Origin: Rossellomorea aquimaris TF-12 | GTDB taxonomy: Bacteria > Bacillota > Bacilli > Bacillales > Bacillaceae_B | Reading direction: 5' to 3' | Length of the DNA stretch: 64,000 nt | Assembly: GCF_001648555.1 (NCBI RefSeq) | Contig: NZ_LQXM01000022.1 | Location: forward strand, 62,001-126,000 | Part shown: one piece after another, positions 27,782 to 37,020 of the stretch | Position numbering within the stretch: the stretch's first letter is position 1 | Layout: every line of letters begins with the position of its first letter | Notes under the pieces: model-generated | Seen by the model: the letters and a program-made list of their open reading frames with translations, nothing else | What the model was told of the DNA's origin: nothing | Database searches by the model: none | Program-made: the position numbers and the translations under genes

Positions 27782-28855
27782 ATATTTCTTTCAGTAGAAT
27801 CCCTTTCAGAAGCAATGATTAGAGAAGCATTTGCCAGTGATGCAACGGATATTCACTTCATTCCAAGAACAAAGGATTACTTGATTCAGTTTAGAAAGAT
27901 TGGTGTATTAGTACCTTATCAAACGATAGAACAAGATCAGGCTGAGAGAGTAATCGCTCATCTGAAATTTATGGCGTCAATGGACATTGGTGAAAAACGA
28001 AAGCCTCAAAGTGGTTCATTCAATTTGACCATTCGAAACTCTCCTATTTCTCTTAGAATCTCTACTTTACCCACCACTCATTTAAAAGAAAGTCTTGTTA
28101 TTCGCATTCTTCCACAAAAATATCAAATCCCGATTGAACAGTTATCCCTATACCCCTCATCCGCAAAAAAATTACTTGCTCTTCTTATGTATTCTCATGG
28201 TTTACTGATTTTTACAGGACCAACTGGTTCAGGAAAAACCACAACATTATATTCCCTTGTTCATCATTGTTCCGTTGAGCTAAATCGAAATGTGATTACC
28301 CTTGAAGACCCGGTGGAAAAGCAATATGAAGATTTAGTTCAAATTCAAGTCAATGAAAAAGCGGGTATTACGTACTCAACTGGACTGAAAGCAATCTTAC
28401 GGCACGATCCAGATATTATAATGGTTGGAGAAATACGAGATAAAGAGACAGCCGAAATTGCAATTAGAGCGGCTCTTACAGGTCACTTAGTATTGACCAC
28501 AATGCACACCAAGGATGCAAGAGGTGCTGTTTATCGATTAATGGAACTTGGTATTCAGTGGCATGAAATTCAACAAACTTTAATAGGCGTTTCCGCACAA
28601 AGATTACTGAAGTTATTATGTCCAGTGTGTCGAATCGGTTGTAAAGGAATTTGCTATTGTGATGAAAGTGTAACAAGAGCATCAGTATATGAGATTGTAA
28701 CAGGCAGTGCCCTTGCAAATGTTTTAAAGGAAGCAAAGGGAGAGGAAGCGATTTATCATTATCAAACCCTTCAGAGTTTAATAAATAAGGGGGTGGCATT
28801 AGGATTTGTTGAAGAGTCTGAATATAAAAAATGGATTTATGAAGAGAAGGGATGA
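27782..28855 (+). CDS. comGA: Competence pseudopilus assembly ATPase ComGA, apparent ATA start
   Basis: The type II/IV secretion-type ATPase that drives assembly of the competence pseudopilus. Walker A GPTGSGKTT, the ILRHDPDIIMVGEIRD Asp/Walker B region and GHLVLTTMHTKD are present. The zinc-binding C-terminal cysteines are in CPVCRIGCKGICYC. The first ATG in frame (27815) has no ribosome site and would lose eleven residues, IFLSVESLSEA, that align with relatives. AAGGCGGTG at 27767 lies nine bases before an ATA codon at 27782. That start gives 357 residues, about the usual ComGA length. The upstream frame has no ATG, GTG or TTG. Confidence 0.9.
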   Translation: MFLSVESLSEAMIREAFASDATDIHFIPRTKDYLIQFRKIGVLVPYQTIEQDQAERVIAHLKFMASMDIGEKRKPQSGSFNLTIRNSPISLRISTLPTTHLKESLVIRILPQKYQIPIEQLSLYPSSAKKLLALLMYSHGLLIFTGPTGSGKTTTLYSLVHHCSVELNRNVITLEDPVEKQYEDLVQIQVNEKAGITYSTGLKAILRHDPDIIMVGEIRDKETAEIAIRAALTGHLVLTTMHTKDARGAVYRLMELGIQWHEIQQTLIGVSAQRLLKLLCPVCRIGCKGICYCDESVTRASVYEIVTGSALANVLKEAKGEEAIYHYQTLQSLINKGVALGFVEESEYKKWIYEEKG

Positions 28856-29861
28856 GCAGGCTTTATTTCTTCAGAGGATGGGAGAACTCATTCAAAAAGG
28901 ATACTCTTTCTCTGAAGCCATTGATTTTTTATTGTTACCAAGAGATAAAAGCAGTGAGAAACTAAAAAGGAGGATACTCAGTTCATTACAAGAAGGAGAA
29001 CCAATCTCTTCAATTATTAAACATCAGTTTAACGTTCCAAGTCATGTATGTGCTCAAATCTTTTTCGCGGAGCATCATGGTCAAATGGGAATCACATTGG
29101 CAGAAGCCGGCAAATATCTTGTGAAGAGAAGAAAGAATCAACAAAAAATAAAGCAAGTCATTCAATATCCCATTTTGTTAATTTTCCTGGCCATTTTTAT
29201 GATGATACTCCTTAGAAAAATTCTATTTCCTCGTTTTCAAATGTTATACACGTCCATCGGTTATGAACCTTCTACTAAACTTCAAAAATTATTAACCTTT
29301 ATTGAAATCTTTCCAACCCTATTCCTCATCTTCTTCCTTATGGTGCTTGCCATAGGTTTCATCCTGTATTTGTTTGAAAAGAAAATTTCTCCGGTGAAAG
29401 TTTTAATTTTTTTAATGAAAATCCCCTATGTATCGTTTTTCTTGAAACTTGCCCATACCCATTTTTTTGCTAGAGAATTTAGCTTTTTACTAAAAAGCGG
29501 GGTTTCCATTACAGAATCACTACTCATTATAGAAAAACAGCCTTTTCGTCCAATGCTGGTTTATATTTCTAGAATCCTAATATCAGATTTGAAGGAAGGA
29601 AAGAAATTTCATGAATGTATTTCCTCCATTCCTGTTTTTCAACAGGAACTATCATTTGTCATTCATCACGGACAATCCAATGGGAGATTGGCAGAAGAAT
29701 TAAGGTTGTATAGCGAGATGTGTTTTCAGGAGCTGGAAGAGAAAAGTGATCATTTAGTCAAATATATTCAGCCGGCCATCTTCAGCTTTGTAGGAATTTT
29801 CATTATGGTCATCTACTTTTCCATCATGATACCCCTATTCCAAATGATGCAAGGGATATAG
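28839..29861 (+). CDS. comGB: Competence pseudopilus membrane platform protein ComGB
   Basis: A GspF-family polytopic protein that forms the inner-membrane platform for the pseudopilus. Two T2SS-F domains are seen: FLQRMGELIQKGYSFSEAIDFL with FFAEHHGQMG, then FFAREFSFLLKSGVSITESL with FVIHHGQSNG. Three strong hydrophobic segments are present. It overlaps comGA by 17 bases. The downstream comGC is broken, so this gene is probably no longer part of a functional transformation operon. Confidence 0.93.
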   Translation: MKRRDEQALFLQRMGELIQKGYSFSEAIDFLLLPRDKSSEKLKRRILSSLQEGEPISSIIKHQFNVPSHVCAQIFFAEHHGQMGITLAEAGKYLVKRRKNQQKIKQVIQYPILLIFLAIFMMILLRKILFPRFQMLYTSIGYEPSTKLQKLLTFIEIFPTLFLIFFLMVLAIGFILYLFEKKISPVKVLIFLMKIPYVSFFLKLAHTHFFAREFSFLLKSGVSITESLLIIEKQPFRPMLVYISRILISDLKEGKKFHECISSIPVFQQELSFVIHHGQSNGRLAEELRLYSEMCFQELEEKSDHLVKYIQPAIFSFVGIFIMVIYFSIMIPLFQMMQGI

Positions 29862-29981
29862 ATGGAGATTGTTCCCTAGAATTACCTTAACAATGAAAGT
29901 CAGTTAGTAAAGTACCCTTTGAAATAATGAAATCATATGAAGGCAATCGAAAGTAACATGGCATTTAATAGGAGGAGAACC

Positions 29982-30080
29982 ATGCTAAAAAACGAAAAAG
30001 GATTTACATTAATTGAAATAAATAGGTGTAAGAACCTTTATTTATTCCTTAAAGTCACCCTTTTTTCTCTACTTGAGTAA
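29982..30080 (+). pseudogene. comGC: comGC truncated by insertion of a mobile element
   Basis: GGAGGAGAACC precedes an ATG coding MLKNEKGFTLIE, the prepilin leader and processing site of the major pseudopilin ComGC. After codon 12 the sequence (INRCKNLYLFLK, then stop) no longer resembles a pilin, and the long hydrophobic helix is missing. The new sequence from about 30018 recurs at 42291, so the break is the left junction of an inserted element. The remaining comGC and comGD-comGG are not in the window. Confidence 0.9.
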
Positions 30081-30135
30081 ATAAACCTATACGAAAAGAA
30101 TGGGAGGAATTTATCGGCCTATTAGGTACATCATA
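30018..30135 (+). repeat. Left-end (att-like) repeat, copy 1
   Basis: Starts GGTGTAAGAACCTTTATTTA and ends in TATCGGCCTATTAGGT. It is about 80% identical to 42294-42415 with one short gap. The flanking ATTGAAATAAAT is similar to ATTGAGATGAAT before the second copy, so GA(A/G)AT may belong to the crossover core. Internal AACCTTTATTTA and AAATAAACC form a partial inverted repeat, as expected for a recombinase-binding site. Confidence 0.75.
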
Positions 30136-30220
30136 TTTGTGGTAAATATACAAAAAATATAAACAACAATTCGATATTTTCTGTTTTGATTTAATATAAA
30201 TATTTCAGACTTTGTGATTT

Positions 30221-30250
30221 TTCTTACTTAAACTAACGGCAGGTTAGGGG
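30221..30250. repeat. Dispersed short motif, copy a
   Basis: CTTACTTAAACTAACGGCAGG; relatives lie near 42452, 48161, 54451, 55389 and 56611, always between genes. Confidence 0.5.
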
Positions 30251-30266
30251 AAAAATCCATAAAAAT

Positions 30267-30305
30267 AAAGGGACAGAACCTGATATTTTAGGTTCTGTCC
30301 CTTTT
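30267..30305. terminator. Strong hairpin terminator at the left end of element A
   Basis: AAAGGGACAGAACCT / AGGTTCTGTCCCTTT. The 490-base gap 30081-30567 also holds the left-end repeat and motif copy a; nothing else is recognisable. Confidence 0.8.
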
Positions 30306-30567
30306 GTTATTTTTCCTCTTTGAAAAAGCTACCCAAGGGTTGAACACCAAATTCAATTAAACAGTTTCTAAAACAGAGTCAATAGCCACCATAAAAAGCT
30401 ACGTCCTACATACCTGTTTGTTTCTTACCATTGTTCATGAACCTGGTGATTTAAGAAAAGTAAATTTATTGCTGGTAGTTTTTTACTATCTAGAACTGAA
30501 AAAGTGAGAATATTAACTAGTGTAAAGCATAAATATGGAGTAATTCAACTGAATTAGGAGGGGAAAA

Positions 30568-31461
30568 ATGGATAGTAAACAACTTATAAAGAGATGGGTG
30601 GACTCGGTAGATAATATGCGTAACGGAAAGCTCGAAAAAATTATAGGGGAGTATTTGGATGAGGCTGAAAATTACTCGAAAAGTTATTCGCCAAACGATA
30701 TTCCTACTTTGTTAACTGAAAAGGTCATTAGTGGCTTAGCTTCAGAACTGAATATCGATGAAGAATCAGCTTTGACTATTATTTCATATGGAATTTATTT
30801 AATGGGGGAAGATGCAATCTCTGTGGTACATAAGTGTTTATCTAATGGAAACCCCTTTTCATTGAATAGTCTAGTATTCTTTGGAAGAAAGGCAGAAACA
30901 TATTTACCAGAAATAAGGATGGAATTATTAGAACAATACGCTGAAACAGATATAGAATTTATTGAGGAGTATTTGTTAATTTTAGCTTGGATTGGTACTA
31001 CTGATCAAAAAGAATTTGAATTCTTTGTCAAGTATTTAGATTTTCCTAATGAAGAAATCAGAAGTCAAGCAGTCACTACGCTATATATGATTTGCTTTAG
31101 TGAATACGGCATAAAGAAAGCATTAGATATGGCTATAAATGATGAATCTGAATTAGTGCGAAAAAATGCAGTTTCAGTTTTAAATAGCTATAAAAGATGT
31201 GGTGGAGAAGCAAAAGAGGTTGTTATCAAGTCATTAATTGGAAAAATTAAGAATGGAAATTTAGATATTGCTGAATCAGCTGCTTCTATTATTGTTGAGA
31301 AACTTTACTACTCAAGAGAAGATACTTCCTTGGAATTCTGCCCATATTTAAATCATATTATTGACCCAAAAAATAATTATCCCCATAAAACAAAGGAGAT
31401 AGCAAATAGGGTTCGGGAAGAAATATCATATCAAATTCTTAAGGCTTACCGTGGGGAATAA
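30568..31461 (+). CDS. HEAT-repeat-like protein, first gene of a helicase-nuclease operon
   Basis: A 297-residue, all-helical acidic protein. Degenerate HEAT repeats are visible (LDFPNEEIRSQAVTTLYMI, INDESELVRKNAVSVLNSY, NGNLDIAESAASIIVEKL), giving a probable scaffold or target-recognition surface. TTAGGAGGGGAAAA precedes the ATG. The next gene begins at its stop codon, so the two proteins are probably made together and may form a complex. I do not know a named family for it. Confidence 0.75.
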   Translation: MDSKQLIKRWVDSVDNMRNGKLEKIIGEYLDEAENYSKSYSPNDIPTLLTEKVISGLASELNIDEESALTIISYGIYLMGEDAISVVHKCLSNGNPFSLNSLVFFGRKAETYLPEIRMELLEQYAETDIEFIEEYLLILAWIGTTDQKEFEFFVKYLDFPNEEIRSQAVTTLYMICFSEYGIKKALDMAINDESELVRKNAVSVLNSYKRCGGEAKEVVIKSLIGKIKNGNLDIAESAASIIVEKLYYSREDTSLEFCPYLNHIIDPKNNYPHKTKEIANRVREEISYQILKAYRGE

Positions 31462-31462
31462 C

Positions 31463-34400
31463 ATGGAGGAGTTAGAAAAAGTGAATTATTATATTTCTGC
31501 ATCTAAAATTGCATCATTTTTTAAAACTGATTGTGAAAGACAACTATTATATTATGCTTCAAATAAGGCTAGTCCTGTCCAACAAGAAAACAATCTGTTT
31601 GTTGATCGAGGGAAGGATTGGGAAAAAAGGGTAAGAGAAACAATTAGTGAAAAGAACCAACTATTATCTGAAGAAGGCTGGAGTAAGGATAGCACAAAAA
31701 AATTAGTAGAGGTATTAACACATGTTGTAAAAGAGAGAAAAGTTAAATCCTATTTGTTTGACTCTGTTTTTACCATTCCTGAGTCATTCTACGATGAACT
31801 TGGATGTGATTCAAAGGTCTATACATTAAAGAGTATCATGCCTGATTTGGTTGAATTTGATTACAATATTACTGGTTCAGAAGTTAAGGTTAAGTTAATT
31901 GACATAAAGTCAACAGAGGAGTCTAAAATATCACATAAAGTACAAGTTGTTTTATATTCCATTATCTTAAATTCAATTATAAATATCATAAAATTGCCCT
32001 TAAAGACCACTTTAGATGTGGATGTATATTTAGATGATAGAGGAGGAGTATGGACTTACGAAGCAGAAGACTATGAAACATTTGAACTTCAAATATTTAA
32101 GGAATTCCTTATAAGTTTCTTAAAAAAAGATTTACCACATCTCTTAGAGAAAAATAGCAATGAAGTTATGTATCATGTAGACAAATCTTGCTCGGGTTGT
32201 CCCTTTCTTAAAGAATGCCAAAACGAAGCTTTAGAGAGTGAACATATATCTATTATTCCAGATATACCTAAAAGTATTACTTCATATTTAAATAAACGTG
32301 GATACTCCCCAACAATTCCTAATTTAAAGGAATTATTATCCAAGGAGGGAGAATCTTTAAAGAATACCTACTTATTTAAAAATCAAATAGATAAATTGCA
32401 TTATTATTGTAATGATTTCAACATAAAAGAAATTTCGATGAGAAACAGAGACTATTATCCTTTTCCAGAAGAGCAAGATCTCTCTGTCATTTTATATATT
32501 CAAAGAGATCCATTAACAAAAAAATTCTTTGCATTTGGCATTCTACCATACAATAAGGAGAATACTGAAGTAAACAATCCTATAACTTGGGTTGTAACAA
32601 CAAAAACAGAACAAGAAAAAGCTGGTCAGGAGTTCATTATATCTCTTCTTAAGGTTATGGAGGAAAATAGCGGAAAGAAGATTCATTTCTACTTTTACCA
32701 TTACTCTCATTATGAACAGTTAATGGAATTCTTTAAAGAAGTAGCAATCACAAGTGATAATAATCAGGAAATTAATCAGGTTACTCAATTACTATTGTGT
32801 TTTACATCTGATAAAAGTCTTGCATCCCCTTCATCTGTTTCAGATGATACAAAAATTAACAACACATACACAATTATTACTAATGTTATTCGAGAATCGT
32901 TAGTAATCTTCACTTCATTTGATTATCCAATAGATCAAGTATGCCAGTTTTTATATAGGGCTGGTACTGAGTTTGATGTTATTCACGAAACTACTATGTG
33001 TAAACCCTTTGAGTGGGAAATCCCATACAGTGAGCCATTTAGCCATAATATAGGTTCTCAGTTTTTTTTAATTCTAAATCAAAATAAAAATAGCAATGAG
33101 AAGGATAGAATTATTAATAAGACAAGTTCATTTATAGAATCTTATCTTAAAGGTGTTAACTTTGTCGCTCAAAATATTCCTATTCTAATTCGAGCGCAGG
33201 AGGGAGATGCGCTTTTTACAGAAGCGCAAAAAATGATGCTTCCAGCCGTTGAAACATATAATAAAGAGTTAATCGCCAGGCTGATTTTCTTTACTCACCA
33301 TGAATCAATGTTAAAATATAATGAAAAATTGAAGGAAAGAAGCTCTACATGGAACACACAAATAGAAGAGGGTAAAGCTCTTGAGGTGGAGTATGTAGGA
33401 AATGGAAAATTCAAAATTTGTAATTCAGAGCACACTGAACTAATCTTTCCAGGTACTTCTTGGTTTCTCACCACCCTAGACTCAGCTGGATGGTATGCAT
33501 TAAATGTAGTTGATGATTTTAAATCAAATAAAAAAGCGTCAGTCTTTGAGTTTAATTATAATGAGAAACCAACCACTATAATAGATTTAAATATACTTTC
33601 ATTAGATAAGATGTCACATGAAATTTTTATTGATTTAAATCAAGATACAGTAAAGAACCCTTTTCTATGGTTAAATACGCAAAAATATAAACTGTTAGAG
33701 GATACTCTAAATCCTACTAAAGGAGAGAGGTATGTCTTAGCTCCTAAATACATTGACTATACGATTAGCAAGATAATAAACCGATTAAAAGAATTAGATA
33801 AAGAGAATAATTGGAGTATTTCATTTGCTCAAGGAGATACGAGTCAACTTTACAATAAAATTTCCGACAGATCATTTTCAGATTCGTTAGATAATTTGGA
33901 TTTGCTTTTACATCAGATTTTTAAAGGTAATTTTTATCAAAAACAGGCTTTTAAACGTTTTGTTGATAAAAATTATAATTTGCTAATTGGCCCACCCGGT
34001 ACAGGGAAAACACATTTTATTGCTCATTGCATATTAACTTTTTGTAAGTTATTAATAAAAAATAACCAGATGTCTCATACGATAGTTGTTTCTGCGGCAA
34101 CTAATGAAGCTATTGAAGGCTGCCTTCAAAAGCTACTAGAATTTATTGAAGATAAAGAAAACGAAAATTTCTATTCTTCAATAAAAGAGCAGCTGAACAT
34201 ACTAAAATTCGCAAAATTTAAAACTCATGTACTAATTACTAAAAGTCAACTTTCAAATATTTATATACTAGATAGAAAAGAAGATTATGAATCATTTTTT
34301 AACAAAGTCTCTAGAGAGAAGATAACAATTGTTTTTACTACTCCTTACACTTTACAAAAGGCATATGCGGATAATGCTATCCCCCCTGATTTTCAATTTC

Positions 34401-35401
34401 AGACTCTGATTGTTGATGAGGCATCCCAATGTAAAATTCCAGATGCACTCATGTTATTTTCTCGCTTAGAACAAGAAAAAGAAAGAATCCTTCTTGTAGG
34501 AGATCATGAACAATTACCACCTGTAATAAAAGGGGAGTATGAAGATCCTTGGGGAATAACTAAATCTATTTTTGAACTTCTCATTAATCGGGATCAACAA
34601 AAAAAAATAACAACCCAATTAAATCAAAATTTTAGATCCAATAATATTATCTTGAGACATTCAGCAAATCTGATTTATGGAAAGCATTATTTGTCTAAAG
34701 GAGAAACAGCTACCCAGACTTTAGAGCTTCAAGAAAAACTAGAAAGGGTGGAAGAGAGCGATAGCAACTTATTTATTAAACAGATACTTTCGGATGTTTC
34801 ACCCTTAGTTATGTGTGAGTTAAAGGACTTTGAAGATAATGAGTATATAGCAAATCGAAAAAGTGATTTAGAATCTCTCCTCATCTATTTAACTGTTTCA
34901 GAGTTAGCTTCACATGCCAACTTAAATCAAAAGGAAATTCAACAAAAAATATTCATTATCTGTCCTCATAAGGCACAGATAACAAGTATTCGTAAGGTTT
35001 TTTCAAAGAAAGGATTAACATGCCCAACTATAGGTACAGTAGATAAGATGCAAGGACAACAAGCTGAAATTGTAATTATTAGTTATGCTGTTGCAGATAG
35101 TCACTTAATTGAGGATGAAGCCTCATTTATTTATAGTCGTAATAGATTAAATGTTGCCCTTACACGAGGAAAGAAAAAAGTGATTTTATTTTTATCAGAA
35201 AAACTTTTTCAACCCAATTATTTAGTGAAACTTGATCCACAACATCAGAAAAATATTGAATTTTTTATACGTTTAAAGCCAAGTTTTCAGGAAACTTTGC
35301 CTATGGTAATTAATGATTTTCCCGATTGGGATATAGAAAATTTTGAGCTACCTGAGGGTTCAGTAGGAATAGATGTTTATTCTAATTGGAATGATTCTTA
35401 A
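31463..35401 (+). CDS. Cas4-like nuclease / RNase H-like / SF1 helicase fusion (TM0106-type)
   Basis: A 1312-residue protein. The N-terminus is a RecB/Cas4-type nuclease: ISASKIASFF, P127-D128, D147-I-K149, and cysteines 24, 243, 246 and 252 spaced as for a 4Fe-4S cluster. Residues ~330-460 resemble the RNase H-like segment of TM0106-family proteins (HFYFYHYSHYEQL), but the expected acidic residue is not evident in ILYIQRDP. The C-terminal ~500 residues form a Dna2/Upf1-like SF1 helicase: GPPGTGKT (843-850), IVDEAS (983-988), GDHEQLPP, NQNFRS, and NVALTRGKKK near the end. GTG at 31451 is an alternative start. The likely role is DNA processing in phage or plasmid defence (inference). Confidence 0.88.
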   Translation: MEELEKVNYYISASKIASFFKTDCERQLLYYASNKASPVQQENNLFVDRGKDWEKRVRETISEKNQLLSEEGWSKDSTKKLVEVLTHVVKERKVKSYLFDSVFTIPESFYDELGCDSKVYTLKSIMPDLVEFDYNITGSEVKVKLIDIKSTEESKISHKVQVVLYSIILNSIINIIKLPLKTTLDVDVYLDDRGGVWTYEAEDYETFELQIFKEFLISFLKKDLPHLLEKNSNEVMYHVDKSCSGCPFLKECQNEALESEHISIIPDIPKSITSYLNKRGYSPTIPNLKELLSKEGESLKNTYLFKNQIDKLHYYCNDFNIKEISMRNRDYYPFPEEQDLSVILYIQRDPLTKKFFAFGILPYNKENTEVNNPITWVVTTKTEQEKAGQEFIISLLKVMEENSGKKIHFYFYHYSHYEQLMEFFKEVAITSDNNQEINQVTQLLLCFTSDKSLASPSSVSDDTKINNTYTIITNVIRESLVIFTSFDYPIDQVCQFLYRAGTEFDVIHETTMCKPFEWEIPYSEPFSHNIGSQFFLILNQNKNSNEKDRIINKTSSFIESYLKGVNFVAQNIPILIRAQEGDALFTEAQKMMLPAVETYNKELIARLIFFTHHESMLKYNEKLKERSSTWNTQIEEGKALEVEYVGNGKFKICNSEHTELIFPGTSWFLTTLDSAGWYALNVVDDFKSNKKASVFEFNYNEKPTTIIDLNILSLDKMSHEIFIDLNQDTVKNPFLWLNTQKYKLLEDTLNPTKGERYVLAPKYIDYTISKIINRLKELDKENNWSISFAQGDTSQLYNKISDRSFSDSLDNLDLLLHQIFKGNFYQKQAFKRFVDKNYNLLIGPPGTGKTHFIAHCILTFCKLLIKNNQMSHTIVVSAATNEAIEGCLQKLLEFIEDKENENFYSSIKEQLNILKFAKFKTHVLITKSQLSNIYILDRKEDYESFFNKVSREKITIVFTTPYTLQKAYADNAIPPDFQFQTLIVDEASQCKIPDALMLFSRLEQEKERILLVGDHEQLPPVIKGEYEDPWGITKSIFELLINRDQQKKITTQLNQNFRSNNIILRHSANLIYGKHYLSKGETATQTLELQEKLERVEESDSNLFIKQILSDVSPLVMCELKDFEDNEYIANRKSDLESLLIYLTVSELASHANLNQKEIQQKIFIICPHKAQITSIRKVFSKKGLTCPTIGTVDKMQGQQAEIVIISYAVADSHLIEDEASFIYSRNRLNVALTRGKKKVILFLSEKLFQPNYLVKLDPQHQKNIEFFIRLKPSFQETLPMVINDFPDWDIENFELPEGSVGIDVYSNWNDS

Positions 35402-35414
35402 GGAGGGGGATAGG

Positions 35415-35915
35415 ATGATTCAGGAGCTTAAAAACAACTTTTATTTATTAAATGTCCCTACTAATAGCCCAGAAATATATGAAAAGATACAAAACTCCAT
35501 TGAATTAGTACACACTAAACAAGGATTAGGTACTTTATCTAAAGTTAATACACTTGATATTTGGGCCAACAATGTTTTTGTAAGTACTAGTAGGGATATT
35601 ACAAATTCAATTCCTGAATATGAAGGTACTTTCGATTCTGTAGTAATTGCAATAACCTTGGACAGCAACATTACTATTTTGATGGCTATCCCCCATCAGG
35701 AAGAAAAATATAATAGTGTAAGGAAAATTAATCATTTTTTAGATACATTTTTTACCGAAGGTTGTTTTGCGAGACGTTTATTGGAAATATTAGAAATAAA
35801 GAATAAAAAATTCACTGAAGAATCACTATATTCTGGAAAGTCGATTCATAGAGTATGCATTGGGGAAAATCAAGTTAGTTTTCATTACGTTAATGGTGAG
35901 CTTAAGTTAATTTAG
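35415..35915 (+). CDS. Small protein of unknown function, third gene of the helicase-nuclease operon
   Basis: A 166-residue soluble, probably alpha/beta protein that I do not recognise. AGGAGGGGGATAGG lies between the helicase stop and the ATG at 35415, 14 bases downstream. It is followed by a strong terminator, so it closes a three-gene operon. A regulatory, inhibitor or substrate-binding subunit role is possible but not shown. Confidence 0.7.
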   Translation: MIQELKNNFYLLNVPTNSPEIYEKIQNSIELVHTKQGLGTLSKVNTLDIWANNVFVSTSRDITNSIPEYEGTFDSVVIAITLDSNITILMAIPHQEEKYNSVRKINHFLDTFFTEGCFARRLLEILEIKNKKFTEESLYSGKSIHRVCIGENQVSFHYVNGELKLI

Positions 35916-35979
35916 CGTATATTCAAAGTAAAGAGGGAAAAAACTTTAATATTCACATATTCAATTGCTGCCAAAGAAG

Positions 35980-36017
35980 CTCACAAATGTTGTTCAATTA
36001 ACATTTGTGAGTTTTTT
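35980..36017 (+). terminator. Terminator of the helicase-nuclease operon
   Basis: CTCACAAATGT / ACATTTGTGAG with TTTTTT. Confidence 0.9.
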
Positions 36018-36106
36018 AAAGTTGGAGAAATCATGTGAAAAGCCGTACACTAAAAAATTGCTTTTGTATAAAGAAGTGTAAACAATATGCGATTTACCAT
36101 TCATGA

Positions 36107-36520
36107 AAAAGTGAAATCCCTTCAGGTGGAAGTGGGGATGAGATCAATTCAATCATGGATCAGTTAGATCTGTTTAATCATTCACAAATAGTGGGTTTTA
36201 CGATGAATAACGTGGTGTCCATAGAAGAGATTTATACTGATATTGAGCACATAAAAAGCACTTTCTTGAAATCAAATCATAGGGAAGAAATCTATAAGAA
36301 ACTTGAAAATTACTTTGATTATGAATTACCTTTAGAGGATTCTTTTTAGAAGACTGTCCCATATTGGAATGATTATAAGAAAACGATAGACTATTTCGAA
36401 GAATTTAGCAGAATTGCAAATGAGAAACAAATAAAGATCTATGGAAATTTCGATTTCAAAGTGCAGTTACTAAGCGACAAGAAGTTTTGGAACATTAACC
36501 AAATTAAAAAGGGATGCTAG
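36107..36520 (+). pseudogene. Remnant reading frame interrupted by an in-frame TAG
   Basis: From 36107 the frame is open and protein-like through DQLDLFNHSQIVGFTMNN to LPLEDSF and a TAG at 36347. The same frame then continues for 56 codons (KTVPYWNDYKKTIDYFEEF to NQIKKGC) before a second TAG at 36518. No promoter or good start is seen. It looks like the C-terminal part of an unknown gene carrying a nonsense mutation. Confidence 0.55.
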
Positions 36521-36555
36521 GCCAGCTATCCCTTAAATCTCTCTCCAATGAGTTT

Positions 36556-36729
36556 CTATATGAGCTCATTTTTGTCGATCAAGTCCCTAATAAGAACTAT
36601 CCCTGAGATAATTAACTTTAATGTAGCATTTTGCTCTTTGAAGTCCATTTCAAAGTTATTAATCATGTTAATAATCCCTGTAATTTTTTCAGCCTATGCT
36701 AATGCATGCATGCTCTCTAGATTATTCAT
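36556..36729 (-). pseudogene. Small decayed frame with internal TAG
   Basis: On the minus strand the frame reads MNNLESMHALA, a TAG, then AEKITGIINMINNFEMDFKE and on to DLIDKNELI and a TAG. The coding-like helical pattern argues for a degraded gene rather than chance. The rest of 36521-37020 shows only more fragments (for example QERKKNENTKSAQKK on the same strand, other frame). Confidence 0.45.
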
Positions 36730-37020
36730 GAATATTTATTATTTTTTTTGTGCAGATTTGGTATTTTCATTTTTTTCTTTCCTTTCCTGATAATTGTCTT
36801 TATCTAACTCTTCCTCAAAATACAGGTCTAACACTTTTTAAACTTCTTTCTTCTTGAGCTATAACAGCCTTTATTATTCCAAGAGTGTTTGCCGACCCTA
36901 TGTGTTCGGTGAATAAGGTGCCTTTACAACTAAGAGAACATATCTATAATTAGAAACATTCTCAGTAAACAAGAAAGTCGCGTGTTAAAGTTGTTTGTCA
37001 GTTTACAACATGCACCAATC

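Noticed and set aside
36548-36790. 80-codon hydrophobic frame on the plus strand
   Set aside because: It is the complement of a better protein-like (but broken) frame on the minus strand and lacks a ribosome site.
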